Assembly: GCF_007829335.1 (NCBI RefSeq)
Contig: NZ_VIWO01000003.1
Coordinates: 558,001 to 622,000, forward strand
Length of the DNA stretch: 64,000 bases
Direction of reading: 5' to 3'
Source of the DNA: Chitinophaga polysaccharea
Lineage (GTDB): Bacteria; Bacteroidota; Bacteroidia; Chitinophagales; Chitinophagaceae
The notes under the pieces: model-generated
The model's database searches: none
The model's input: only the letters and a program-made list of their open reading frames with translations
Told to the model about the DNA's origin: nothing
Program-made: the position numbers and the translations under genes
In this document: positions 27,954 to 36,157 of the stretch, in pieces
How the letters are laid out: each line of letters starts with the position of its first letter
Numbering within the stretch: position 1 is the first letter of the stretch

Positions 27954-28975
27954 GATAATTGGAGGATAAGTGTTACATGGAATAGAGGAGCCTGCCGTAC
28001 CACCGACAGTTGGTGTTTGCCCGGGTAGAGCAGCTGTAGCCTGGATTGTACATTGGCAAGGCCGATACCAGAGTTGCTGTCTTTGCTGGACAGCGGATCG
28101 TTGTCAAATTTGTTGGCTACTTCAAAAGTAAGGATGGCATCGTGAACGGTTAAACGAATATTGATTTCCGGCTGCGCCGTATAGCTGGTACCATGTTTAA
28201 AAGCATTTTCCACGAAGGGAATCAGCAGCATGGGTTCTATGGTGTAATGAGCGATGGCTGCATCTGCGGCCATGTGCGTGTTGATTTTAACATCATTACC
28301 AAAGCGTAGCTTTTGCAGGGAGATGTAACTGTTGAGATACGCTACCTCTTTACTGAGCAGTACTTTTTTCCCGGTGGTATCATACAGCATATAACGCATG
28401 AGATCGGAAAGCATGATCAGGGCAGGTTCCAACTGATCGGATTTTTTCCGGGCCAGCGATACCAGGTTAGTCAGTACATTAAACAGGAAATGCGGGCTTA
28501 CCTGCGACCGGAGAAATTTGAGTTCTGTGCTGAGTTGTTCTGCCTGTTTCTCCTTTAGGATATTTTCGGCCCGTATTCTATCTACTACTTTACAGTATAC
28601 TACACTGATGAAGTAGATGCCTACTGAAGGCGCAAATACAAATTTGTATACCGAATAATGCTGTAGCATGTCAGGAAACCAGTTGGCCATTATCGCATAT
28701 TTCAGCGGGAAAGAGCCACCGATCAGCACAAGTACGGCCGGAACATACAGCCACCAGTATTGCCGGTTACAGAGGGCCGGGTAAATCAGTAACGCATGGA
28801 TATAAAATATAGCCATGTGAATGATTACTATCAGGGAAAAGAATAGCCCGGGAATAGCGCCAATACTGTACTGACTGGCTGCGTTGGACACCAGGTAAGG
28901 TAGCAGCAGCAGTACACTCCAGATCAGGATATGTAATGCAATAGTTATTTTTTTGAATGGAATACGAATGCTCAT
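27950..28975 (-). CDS. LytS/YehU-type sensor histidine kinase
   Basis: 341 residues. Four membrane helices in the first ~130 residues, a short coiled coil, then the His_kinase domain with His162 in LRSQVSPHFLFNVLTNL, and a C-terminal ATPase block (LLIPFVENAFKHGT, later NSGIGLANVQSRLQLLYP). No extracellular sensor domain is evident, so the signal is probably sensed by the membrane helices. It is the partner of the LytTR regulator overlapping its 3' end. Confidence 0.93.
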   Translation of the reverse strand: MSIRIPFKKITIALHILIWSVLLLLPYLVSNAASQYSIGAIPGLFFSLIVIIHMAIFYIHALLIYPALCNRQYWWLYVPAVLVLIGGSFPLKYAIMANWFPDMLQHYSVYKFVFAPSVGIYFISVVYCKVVDRIRAENILKEKQAEQLSTELKFLRSQVSPHFLFNVLTNLVSLARKKSDQLEPALIMLSDLMRYMLYDTTGKKVLLSKEVAYLNSYISLQKLRFGNDVKINTHMAADAAIAHYTIEPMLLIPFVENAFKHGTSYTAQPEINIRLTVHDAILTFEVANKFDNDPLSSKDSNSGIGLANVQSRLQLLYPGKHQLSVVRQAPLFHVTLILQLS

Positions 28976-29072
28976 TTGTTGCGCTCCTTAAAGCTACTGA
29001 TTTTTCGCTTTTATCTGGTAGCCCCGTGAAATTACTGCAAATAGGAAGATATAGGAAAAGGTGTAGATAATA

Positions 29073-29101
29073 CCCGTAAATGTTGCGATGAGACCGTAAA
29101 G
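29073..29101. promoter_or_regulatory. candidate LytTR binding site (direct repeats)
   Basis: Two 9-bp direct repeats, CCCGTAAAT and ACCGTAAAG, start 20 bp apart with an 11-bp gap. They match 7 and 8 of 9 positions of the published LytTR pattern [TA][AC][CA]GTTN[AG][TG]. They lie in the region shared by the histidine kinase and fucosidase genes. Confidence 0.3.
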
Positions 29102-29166
29102 TACGGCGATGGGAAGTAATTATTATACTCAGAGAAAATACCATTATTATGGGGAGCGGAAGTTGC

Positions 29167-29174
29167 TATTTTTG
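29167..29174 (+). promoter_or_regulatory. TAnnTTTG -7 element of the fucosidase gene
   Basis: TATTTTTG matches the consensus, 31 bp before the ATG at 29206. No good -33 box is seen. Confidence 0.45.
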
Positions 29175-29205
29175 AGTTCGTATAGATTTAAATGAAAAAC
29201 GAGTT

Positions 29206-30657
29206 ATGAAAAAACGTTGTATCGGGTTGTTGTTACTATTACTAAGTACTTCACTTGTTTTTGCCCAAAAATATGAAGCCAACTGGGAGTCGCTCAATAA
29301 GCGGGGTATTCCGGCCTGGTTTAATAATGCCAAGTTCGGGATCTTTATTCACTGGGGCGTATATGCGGTGCCATCCTATGCCGTAGTAGGCCCGGGTGGT
29401 TATTCTGAATGGTATTGGTATAACCTGAGAGGAACGCAGGAAGGATCTCATGCGCAGGTACAGGCATTTCATGATAAGAGTTATGGGAAGGGCACTCCTT
29501 ATGAACAGTTTGAGAGCCAGTTTACCGCATCGCTGTTTAACCCACAGCAGTGGGCACAAGTGTTTAGGCGCTCGGGCGCTAAATATGTGGTGTTAACTTC
29601 CAAACACCACGAAGGTTATTGCCTTTGGGATAACAAACAAGCCAATGAATCCTGGGGTCATTCCTGGAATGCGGTGACGGGCACGCCTAAACGCGATTTG
29701 CTGGGCGACCTCACAGAAGCCGTGCGGAAGGAGGGACTAAAAATGGGGTATTATTATTCCCTGTATGAGTGGTTTAACCCGCTGTGGCTGAAAGACCGTC
29801 AGCGTTATGTAAAAGAAGTGATGACTCCCCAGTTCAAAGACCTGGTGACCCGCTATAAGCCTTCTGTTATTTTTTCTGATGGAGAATGGGAGATGTCGGA
29901 TACCGCCTGGCAAAGCCCTTCGTTGCTGGCCTGGCTGTTTAATGAGTCGCCGGTAAAAGACGAAGTAGCCATAGATGACCGCTGGGGCAATAATACCCGT
30001 GGTAAAAATAATGGCGCTACTTACCTCACTTCAGAATATGGCAGCGGTATGCAGCCCGGCGTGATCTGGGAGGAGAGCCAGGGTATAGGGCAGTCGTATG
30101 GTTACAACCGTATGGAAACTGCCGATGACTACAAGAAAAGCAGCGATCTGGTGCTGATGCTGGTAGACATTGTATCAAGAGGCGGCAACTTGTTGCTCGA
30201 TATAGGTCCCACGGCCGACGGACGTATCCCGGTGATCATGCAGCAGAAATTGCTCGACATTGGTAAATGGCTGGAAGTGAACGGAGAGGCTATTTATGAT
30301 ACCAAACCCTGGAAAGAAAGCCGGCAGTGGAGCAATGGCAAGCGCCCGGAAACCAAAGAAGCGGCGTATATGGCGCACTACAGTGTAAATGACCTGGTGA
30401 AGAAGTCGGCCGATCATGCCAACATCGAATTATTCTTTACGGCTAAGCCGGGGGCATTGTACTGCTTTGCACCAGCTTACCGGCAGCAGGTAACTATCCG
30501 TAACTATACACCGGCTAAAGGCGCCGTAGTGACCGTGTTAGGCAGCAGCAAAGCAGTGAAATGGACGCAGAAAGGAAAAGATTGTGTTGTGGATTTATCA
30601 GCGCTGCGTCATGGCGATGTGCCGGAAGGGTTGCTGGTGATTAAAATAAAAGGATAA
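29206..30657 (+). CDS. GH29 alpha-L-fucosidase, secreted
   Basis: 483 residues. Signal peptide 1-20 (ends LVFAQ). GH29 features: WFNNAKFGIFIHWGVYAVPSY near the N-terminus, YVVLTSKHHEGYCLWDNK in the middle, and the nucleophile segment SVIFSDGEWEMSD with Asp225. The domain continues to a small beta-sandwich near the C-terminus. It releases alpha-linked L-fucose with retention of configuration. It is a single-gene unit ending at a terminator, divergent from the LytTR kinase gene. Confidence 0.95.
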   Translation: MKKRCIGLLLLLLSTSLVFAQKYEANWESLNKRGIPAWFNNAKFGIFIHWGVYAVPSYAVVGPGGYSEWYWYNLRGTQEGSHAQVQAFHDKSYGKGTPYEQFESQFTASLFNPQQWAQVFRRSGAKYVVLTSKHHEGYCLWDNKQANESWGHSWNAVTGTPKRDLLGDLTEAVRKEGLKMGYYYSLYEWFNPLWLKDRQRYVKEVMTPQFKDLVTRYKPSVIFSDGEWEMSDTAWQSPSLLAWLFNESPVKDEVAIDDRWGNNTRGKNNGATYLTSEYGSGMQPGVIWEESQGIGQSYGYNRMETADDYKKSSDLVLMLVDIVSRGGNLLLDIGPTADGRIPVIMQQKLLDIGKWLEVNGEAIYDTKPWKESRQWSNGKRPETKEAAYMAHYSVNDLVKKSADHANIELFFTAKPGALYCFAPAYRQQVTIRNYTPAKGAVVTVLGSSKAVKWTQKGKDCVVDLSALRHGDVPEGLLVIKIKG

Positions 30658-30682
30658 ATCGTCCATCTGTCAATTTTATGAG

Positions 30683-30713
30683 ATCCCTCCGCCATTCGGC
30701 GGGGGGATTTTTT
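30683..30713 (+). terminator. intrinsic terminator after the fucosidase gene
   Basis: ATCCCTCCGCC and GGCGGGGGGAT pair (one G-T) around an ATTC loop, followed by T6. Confidence 0.85.
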
Positions 30714-30810
30714 GTCAATTGAAAAGTTACCCACCGCTGTTGTAGTTTTCTTAAAAAATTATTTTAAAAAGTATATTTTTAAAGGAGTAGAAAACCAATA
30801 GCTATTTTTC

Positions 30811-32934
30811 ATGCGTTCCACTCTGTTCCGGTGGCTGCTCCTTTCCACGTTATGGGCTGCCTGTACTCCACAAGATAAGTCGCACCGTACCTGGCAGGTA
30901 TATGGTGGGAGTAAAGAAAATATTCATTACAGCGCGTTAACGGCGCTCGACACCAACAATGTATCGCAGTTGAAAGTTGCCTGGGCCTATCATACCGGCG
31001 ATGCGAAGGAGATGACGCAGATGCAGGTAAACCCGGTGGTGGTGGGCGACCGGCTATATGGCGTTTCTGCGGGCCTGAAATTATTTGCAGTAGACGCGGG
31101 GACCGGCAAGGAGATTTGGGTCTTTGATCCGCATACCAGGCCATCCAACACCTGCCGGGGCGTAGCATTTTATGACAATGGCGCATCTGATCAACGCCTG
31201 TTTTATACCGTAGGCTCCAGGCTGTATTGCATCAATGCCGCCACTGGCCGGCCTATTACTACTTTTGCAGATAGCGGATTTGTAGACTTGCACCGGGATA
31301 TGGGATGGAATATGGATGGTATGTATATTACCTCCACCACGCCCGGCACTATTTATAAAGACCTGATCATTATCGGCACCCGGGTATCGGAAGAAGCGGG
31401 TGGTGCGCCGGGCTATATCCGGGCGTATGATGTACACAGCGGGCAACGGAAATGGATATTCCATACCATTCCGCAGCCTGGAGAGCCTGGATATGAGTCC
31501 TGGCAGGATACCGCCGCCTGGCGGCATACCGGTGGCGCCAATGCGTGGGCCGGTTTCAGCCTGGATGAGGAAAACGGTGTGGTGTATGCACCTATCGGGT
31601 CGGCGTCTTACGATTTTTACGGTGGTAAAAGAAAGGGCAACAACCTGTTTGCCAACTGTGTACTCGCCCTGGATGCAGCCACGGGCAAACGTATCTGGCA
31701 TTTTCAAACGGTACATCATGATGTATGGGACCGGGATTTGCCCACTGCGCCCATGTTGCTAACGGTCAAAAAAGAAGGTAAACCTGTTGATGCGGTGGTG
31801 CAGGTCACCAAAACCGGTTTTATTTTCCTGCTGGATAAGAAAACTGGTCTACCCCTGTACCCGGTTACGGAAACGCCCGTACCGGGAGATACGGTATTGC
31901 CGGGAGAACTGCTATCGCTCACACAGCCAGTGCCCACTTTTTTTGCACCTTTTGTACGTCAGTCGCTGGGGGAGCAGGACCTTAACCGCCTGGTATCCGA
32001 CTCTTCCTATGCAGATATCCGGGCGCGACTCGCCTCCTATAAGAAAGGTCATCTTTTTATGCCTCCGTCCCGGCAGGGTACTGTCATTTTTCCGGGATTT
32101 GATGGCGGTTCAGAATGGGGTGGCCCGGCTGCTGATCCGGCTACCGGCATCCTGTACGTAAACGCCAGTGAAATGCCCTGGGTGCTCACCATGGTAGATG
32201 CCGATGCAAAGCCTGCTGTAGCCAGAGAAACGCAGCTACAGGCCGGTAAACGCCTGTATACTACTCACTGCATGGTTTGCCATGGACCGGAGCGGAAAGG
32301 GGGCGGTAATTTCCCATCTCTCCTGGACATTCATCAACGATATGATGAAAAAGGATTTACACAGCTGGTAGATGCCGGGAGGAGAATGATGCCCGCCTTC
32401 AAACAGCTCGATAGCAGCGAAAAACATGCCCTGGCCACTTTTATCCTCGATCTGAAAACGCAGCAGCAAAGCGCTTTTGTGGCCATGCGGAAAAAGTCGG
32501 ACCCATACGTAGATTTACCCTACCGGGCTACCGGTTACAATAAATTTTTAACGAAAGAAGGTTACCCTGCCGTATCGCCTCCCTGGGGCACCCTCAGCGC
32601 CATTGACCTGAACACCGGGAAACTGCTGTGGAAAGATACGTTGGGCGATTACCCGGAGCTGAAAGCCAGGGGTATTCATAGCGGTACCGAAAACTATGGA
32701 GGCCCCGTAGTTACCGCCGGCGGCCTGTTATTTATTGCCGCTACGGCCGACAGTAAATTCAGGGCATATAATAAAAGAACCGGGCAGTTGCTATGGGAAA
32801 CTACTTTGCCTGCATGTGGTTTTGCTACACCCGCAGTATACGAAGTGAAGGGGAAACAATACGTGGTGATCAGCTGTGGTGGTGGTAAGCTGGGAAAACC
32901 CTCCGGAGATACTTATCTCGCTTTTTCGCTGTAA
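30811..32934 (+). CDS. PQQ-dependent (glucose/alcohol-type) dehydrogenase with inserted cytochrome c, lipoprotein
   Basis: 707 residues. Lipoprotein signal: lipobox LWAAC at Cys18. The body is an eight-bladed quinoprotein propeller with tryptophan-docking style repeats (e.g. AVDAGTGKEIWVFDP, ALDAATGKRIWHFQ, IDLNTGKLLWKDT). Between two blades, about residues 470-560, is a cytochrome c domain with the haem motif CMVCH (Cys487, Cys490, His491) and a later MMPAF segment likely giving the Met ligand. The reaction is oxidation of a sugar or alcohol with electrons passed to haem c. The gene precedes a sugar isomerase/epimerase gene by 45 bp. Substrate unknown. Confidence 0.92.
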   Translation: MRSTLFRWLLLSTLWAACTPQDKSHRTWQVYGGSKENIHYSALTALDTNNVSQLKVAWAYHTGDAKEMTQMQVNPVVVGDRLYGVSAGLKLFAVDAGTGKEIWVFDPHTRPSNTCRGVAFYDNGASDQRLFYTVGSRLYCINAATGRPITTFADSGFVDLHRDMGWNMDGMYITSTTPGTIYKDLIIIGTRVSEEAGGAPGYIRAYDVHSGQRKWIFHTIPQPGEPGYESWQDTAAWRHTGGANAWAGFSLDEENGVVYAPIGSASYDFYGGKRKGNNLFANCVLALDAATGKRIWHFQTVHHDVWDRDLPTAPMLLTVKKEGKPVDAVVQVTKTGFIFLLDKKTGLPLYPVTETPVPGDTVLPGELLSLTQPVPTFFAPFVRQSLGEQDLNRLVSDSSYADIRARLASYKKGHLFMPPSRQGTVIFPGFDGGSEWGGPAADPATGILYVNASEMPWVLTMVDADAKPAVARETQLQAGKRLYTTHCMVCHGPERKGGGNFPSLLDIHQRYDEKGFTQLVDAGRRMMPAFKQLDSSEKHALATFILDLKTQQQSAFVAMRKKSDPYVDLPYRATGYNKFLTKEGYPAVSPPWGTLSAIDLNTGKLLWKDTLGDYPELKARGIHSGTENYGGPVVTAGGLLFIAATADSKFRAYNKRTGQLLWETTLPACGFATPAVYEVKGKQYVVISCGGGKLGKPSGDTYLAFSL

Positions 32935-32979
32935 GCAGCACAAAGATGACATCTATTCCACATTTAAATATCTGTTATT

Positions 32980-33894
32980 ATGCAAATTTCAAGAAGAAAT
33001 TTTCTGCTGAAAGGGAGCCTGGCGATTGCCGGCACCGCGCTGCTGCCTAAGTCATTGCTGGCGGCGGCTGCATCGAAGCCCATATTGGGCATACAGCTGT
33101 ATTCTATCCGCGAGGATATGAAAAAAGATCCTGCCGGTACCCTCAAACAGCTGGCCACCATGGGTTATAAATATGTAGAGCATGCCGGCTACAGCAACCG
33201 GAAATTTTACGGGTATAGCGCTACCGAATTTAAAAAACGGCTCGGCGACCTGGGCTTGTCTATGCCCAGCGGTCATACGGTGATGCGCAAAGACCACTGG
33301 GATACGGCGAAAAAAGATTTTACCGATGAGTGGAAACAGACGGTGGAAGATGCCGCCACGGTAGGGCAGCATTTCGTGATCAGCCCCTGGCTGGATGAAA
33401 GTCTGCGTAAAAACTACGACGACTTCAAAGCCTATATGGATGTTTTCAATAAAAGCGGCGCCCTGTGTAAACGCTCGGGAATGAAGTTTGGGTATCACAA
33501 CCACGACTTTGAATTCAGCCAGCAGCTGAATGGACAAAAAATCTTTGACCTGATATTAACCAGCACCGATCCCGCATTGGTGGCGCAACAGCTGGATATC
33601 GGCAACATGTATCATGCCGGCGGCATTGCCCTGGATATCATCAAAAAATATCCCGGCCGTTTTGAGCTCATGCATGTGAAGGATGAAATTAAAAGTGCCA
33701 AAGGCGAAATGGGCAGCAGTTATGAAAGTACTGTGCTAGGCAAAGGCGTGATCCCGGTGAAGGAAGTGATCGACCTGGGAAAGCAATCGGGAGGTACCTG
33801 CTACTTTATAATAGAGCAGGAATCCTACCAGGGACAGGCGCCGCTGGATGCTGTAAAAGTTGATTTACAGATAATGAAAAAATGGGGGTATTAG
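32980..33894 (+). CDS. sugar phosphate isomerase/epimerase family protein, TAT-exported
   Basis: 304 residues. A twin-arginine signal (SRRNFLLKG, then AIAGTALL) means it is exported folded. The mature protein is an xylose-isomerase-like TIM barrel (AP_endonuc_2 type): ILGIQLYSIREDM, YKYVEHAGYS, GMKFGYHNHDFEF and FELMHVKDE supply the metal-ligand His, Glu and Asp residues. In Bacteroidota such exported proteins are often sugar isomerases, epimerases or dehydratases of oxidised sugars. It fits downstream of the PQQ dehydrogenase gene, with which it is probably co-transcribed. Confidence 0.9.
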   Translation: MQISRRNFLLKGSLAIAGTALLPKSLLAAAASKPILGIQLYSIREDMKKDPAGTLKQLATMGYKYVEHAGYSNRKFYGYSATEFKKRLGDLGLSMPSGHTVMRKDHWDTAKKDFTDEWKQTVEDAATVGQHFVISPWLDESLRKNYDDFKAYMDVFNKSGALCKRSGMKFGYHNHDFEFSQQLNGQKIFDLILTSTDPALVAQQLDIGNMYHAGGIALDIIKKYPGRFELMHVKDEIKSAKGEMGSSYESTVLGKGVIPVKEVIDLGKQSGGTCYFIIEQESYQGQAPLDAVKVDLQIMKKWGY

Positions 33895-33918
33895 TCAAAT
33901 TAAATCCGACACTATTCA

Positions 33919-36072
33919 ATGAAAAAAATCACACAAGTACTAGGTGTTGCCGCCTTACTGTTGCCCGCAGCCCTCACTGCGCAGCAGGTCAGGTTACAGG
34001 GAGCAGAATCAGAACTCATTGCCGGCCCCGGATCCCCCTCACAACGGGCCCAATGGTTAGATTCTATACAACAGTGGCGGCTACACGAAAAAGACAGGTT
34101 GCAATATAACGGTGACGAATATAGCAGAAAGGAATTCAGCTGGGTCAGCACTACTTTTATGTATGCACAGATCATGGCGCACGACCGCTACCTGTACGAC
34201 CCGGCAAGCCGGAAATATACTGTAGATCACTTCCTGGATGATCTTGAAAAACGGTACGGTGGACTGGATGCCGTATTAATATGGCCTACCTATCCCAATA
34301 TAGGGATCGATAACCGTAACCAGTTTGACCTGGTAGCGGATTTGCCCGGAGGAAAGGCGGCGGTGAAACAAATGATCCGCGACTTTCATCAACGGGGCGT
34401 ACGGGTATTCTTTCCCATTATGATCTGGGATCATGGCACCCGTAAAATAACCATTCCCATGGCCGCTGCGCTCACCGAAGAAATGAAAGAGCTGGGCGCC
34501 GATGGATTGAATGGTGACACCATGAACGGCGTAACGCTCGATTTTAAAGAAGCGTATACCCGTATGGGTTATCCATTGGTATTACAACCCGAGATACATA
34601 TCGGCGACCTGAAGATGGTAGCCTGGAATACGATGAGCTGGGGCTACTACTGGTTAAAATGGGGTAGTCCAGCCTTTGGATATATTCCCGGCGTGAGCCT
34701 GTACAAATGGCTGGAACCCCGGCACCAGGTACATGTTACTGACCGCTGGTCGGTGAATAAGACAGACGATTTACAGTCTGCGTTTTTCAACGGTGTAGGT
34801 TATAATACCTGGGAGAATATATGGGGCATCTGGAACCAGCTGCCGGAGCGCTATGCCGCCGTCATTCGCAGAATCAGGATGATATACCGGCAGTTTCCTG
34901 AAGTATGGAGCAGCGAACAGTGGGAGCCGCATATCCCGGTGATACAACCGGGTGTGTTTGCGGCTGCATTCCCTGGAAAAGCAGCTACCCTGTATACTTT
35001 CATCAACAGGGATTCCGTGGCCCGGAACGGCCGGCAAATAACGCTGGCGGCTAAACGAGGCTACCGGTACTACGACGTCTGGAACGGGGTTGAACTACAA
35101 CCCGTAAAGGAACAAGGCAACGTGATACTGCGTTTCAATATGGAAGCCTGTGGCTATGGCGCAATAGCCGTTCTCCCCGACACCTTTACCGGCAAAGGCT
35201 TCAATGCTTTCCTGGATAAGATCCGGCAACAGGCCCGCGTACCTCTGTCTGGGTTATCCGCCGATAGCAAGCCCCTGATGCAACGGCTTACACCGGTTGC
35301 CACCACCAGGAAACCTGCACAAGCGCCGGAAGGCATGATCCTTATTCCTGCTGCAAAGGAATACCGGTTTGAGTCGCACGGGGTGATGATTGAAGGCAAT
35401 GAACTGCCCAATGCCATCGGGGTACAATATCCCTGGGAAGCGCATCCGCAGCGCGATCATCAACACACCCTGGCCATTCCCGCTTTTTATATAGACCGCT
35501 ACCCGGTTACCAACCGGCAGTTCAAACAATTTATGGATGCTACCCGCTATCATCCGGCGGATGATCACAATTTCCTGAAAGATTGGCAGCAGGGCACCTA
35601 TCCTCCCGGATGGGAGCAGCGCCCTGTGACGTGGGTTAGCATAGAAGATGCCAGGGCTTATGCCGCCTGGGCCGGGAAAAGGCTTCCGCATGAATGGGAA
35701 TGGCAATATGCCGCACAGGGTAACGACCAACGGTTACATCCCTGGGGCATGACTGCCGACTCCAGTCGCATCCCACCTGCTGATACCAGCCGGGAGCGGA
35801 ATGCGCCACCTTTCGTGGATGGGTACCCGGCAGGCGCCAGTCCCTTTGGCGTGATGGCACTCACCGGCCATGTATGGCAGTGGACCGACGAATATACCGA
35901 CACGCATACCCGTTCGGCCGTGCTGAAAGGAGGAAGCTACTATCACCCGCAAACGTCTTACTGGTATTTTCCGCAGGCGCAGCAACTGACGCAGCATGGA
36001 AAATACCTGTTGCTGTCGCCTGGCATGGATCGTGCCGGCACATTAGGATTCCGCTGTGTGACAGACCATTAA
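33919..36072 (+). CDS. glycosidase-like TIM-barrel domain fused to a SUMF1/FGE-fold domain
   Basis: 717 residues, signal peptide 1-21 (ends LTAQ). Residues ~60-440 look like a glycoside hydrolase barrel plus beta-sandwich: LIWPTYPNIGIDNRNQFDL, GVRVFFPIMIWDHGTRK, GADGLNGDTMNGV, then a beta-rich part with YTFINRDSVARNGR. Residues ~472-715 are a SUMF1 (formylglycine-generating enzyme) type domain: FYIDRYPVTNRQFKQFMDAT, RPVTWVSIEDARAYAAWAGKRLPHEWEWQYAA, GHVWQWTDEY and a C-terminal LGFRC. The active-site Cys pair of true FGEs is not visible: the only Cys in this domain is in the final GFRC motif. It may therefore be a binding or structural module. Overall function unknown. Confidence 0.8.
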   Translation: MKKITQVLGVAALLLPAALTAQQVRLQGAESELIAGPGSPSQRAQWLDSIQQWRLHEKDRLQYNGDEYSRKEFSWVSTTFMYAQIMAHDRYLYDPASRKYTVDHFLDDLEKRYGGLDAVLIWPTYPNIGIDNRNQFDLVADLPGGKAAVKQMIRDFHQRGVRVFFPIMIWDHGTRKITIPMAAALTEEMKELGADGLNGDTMNGVTLDFKEAYTRMGYPLVLQPEIHIGDLKMVAWNTMSWGYYWLKWGSPAFGYIPGVSLYKWLEPRHQVHVTDRWSVNKTDDLQSAFFNGVGYNTWENIWGIWNQLPERYAAVIRRIRMIYRQFPEVWSSEQWEPHIPVIQPGVFAAAFPGKAATLYTFINRDSVARNGRQITLAAKRGYRYYDVWNGVELQPVKEQGNVILRFNMEACGYGAIAVLPDTFTGKGFNAFLDKIRQQARVPLSGLSADSKPLMQRLTPVATTRKPAQAPEGMILIPAAKEYRFESHGVMIEGNELPNAIGVQYPWEAHPQRDHQHTLAIPAFYIDRYPVTNRQFKQFMDATRYHPADDHNFLKDWQQGTYPPGWEQRPVTWVSIEDARAYAAWAGKRLPHEWEWQYAAQGNDQRLHPWGMTADSSRIPPADTSRERNAPPFVDGYPAGASPFGVMALTGHVWQWTDEYTDTHTRSAVLKGGSYYHPQTSYWYFPQAQQLTQHGKYLLLSPGMDRAGTLGFRCVTDH

Positions 36073-36157
36073 GCAGCCATCCTTTTTTTAAAGGAATCGT
36101 CCTGCTTTTTGTATTTTATCTGCTGCTGAAAAAGGCAATTACAATTTACCTGGTAAT

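Noticed and set aside
28981..29010. Possible third copy of the dispersed repeat (AAAGCTACTGA)
   Set aside because: Only an 11-nt match, without the inverted arm or the centre words.
33919..36072. Calling this a working formylglycine-generating enzyme
   Set aside because: The domain fold matches, but the active-site Cys pair is absent.
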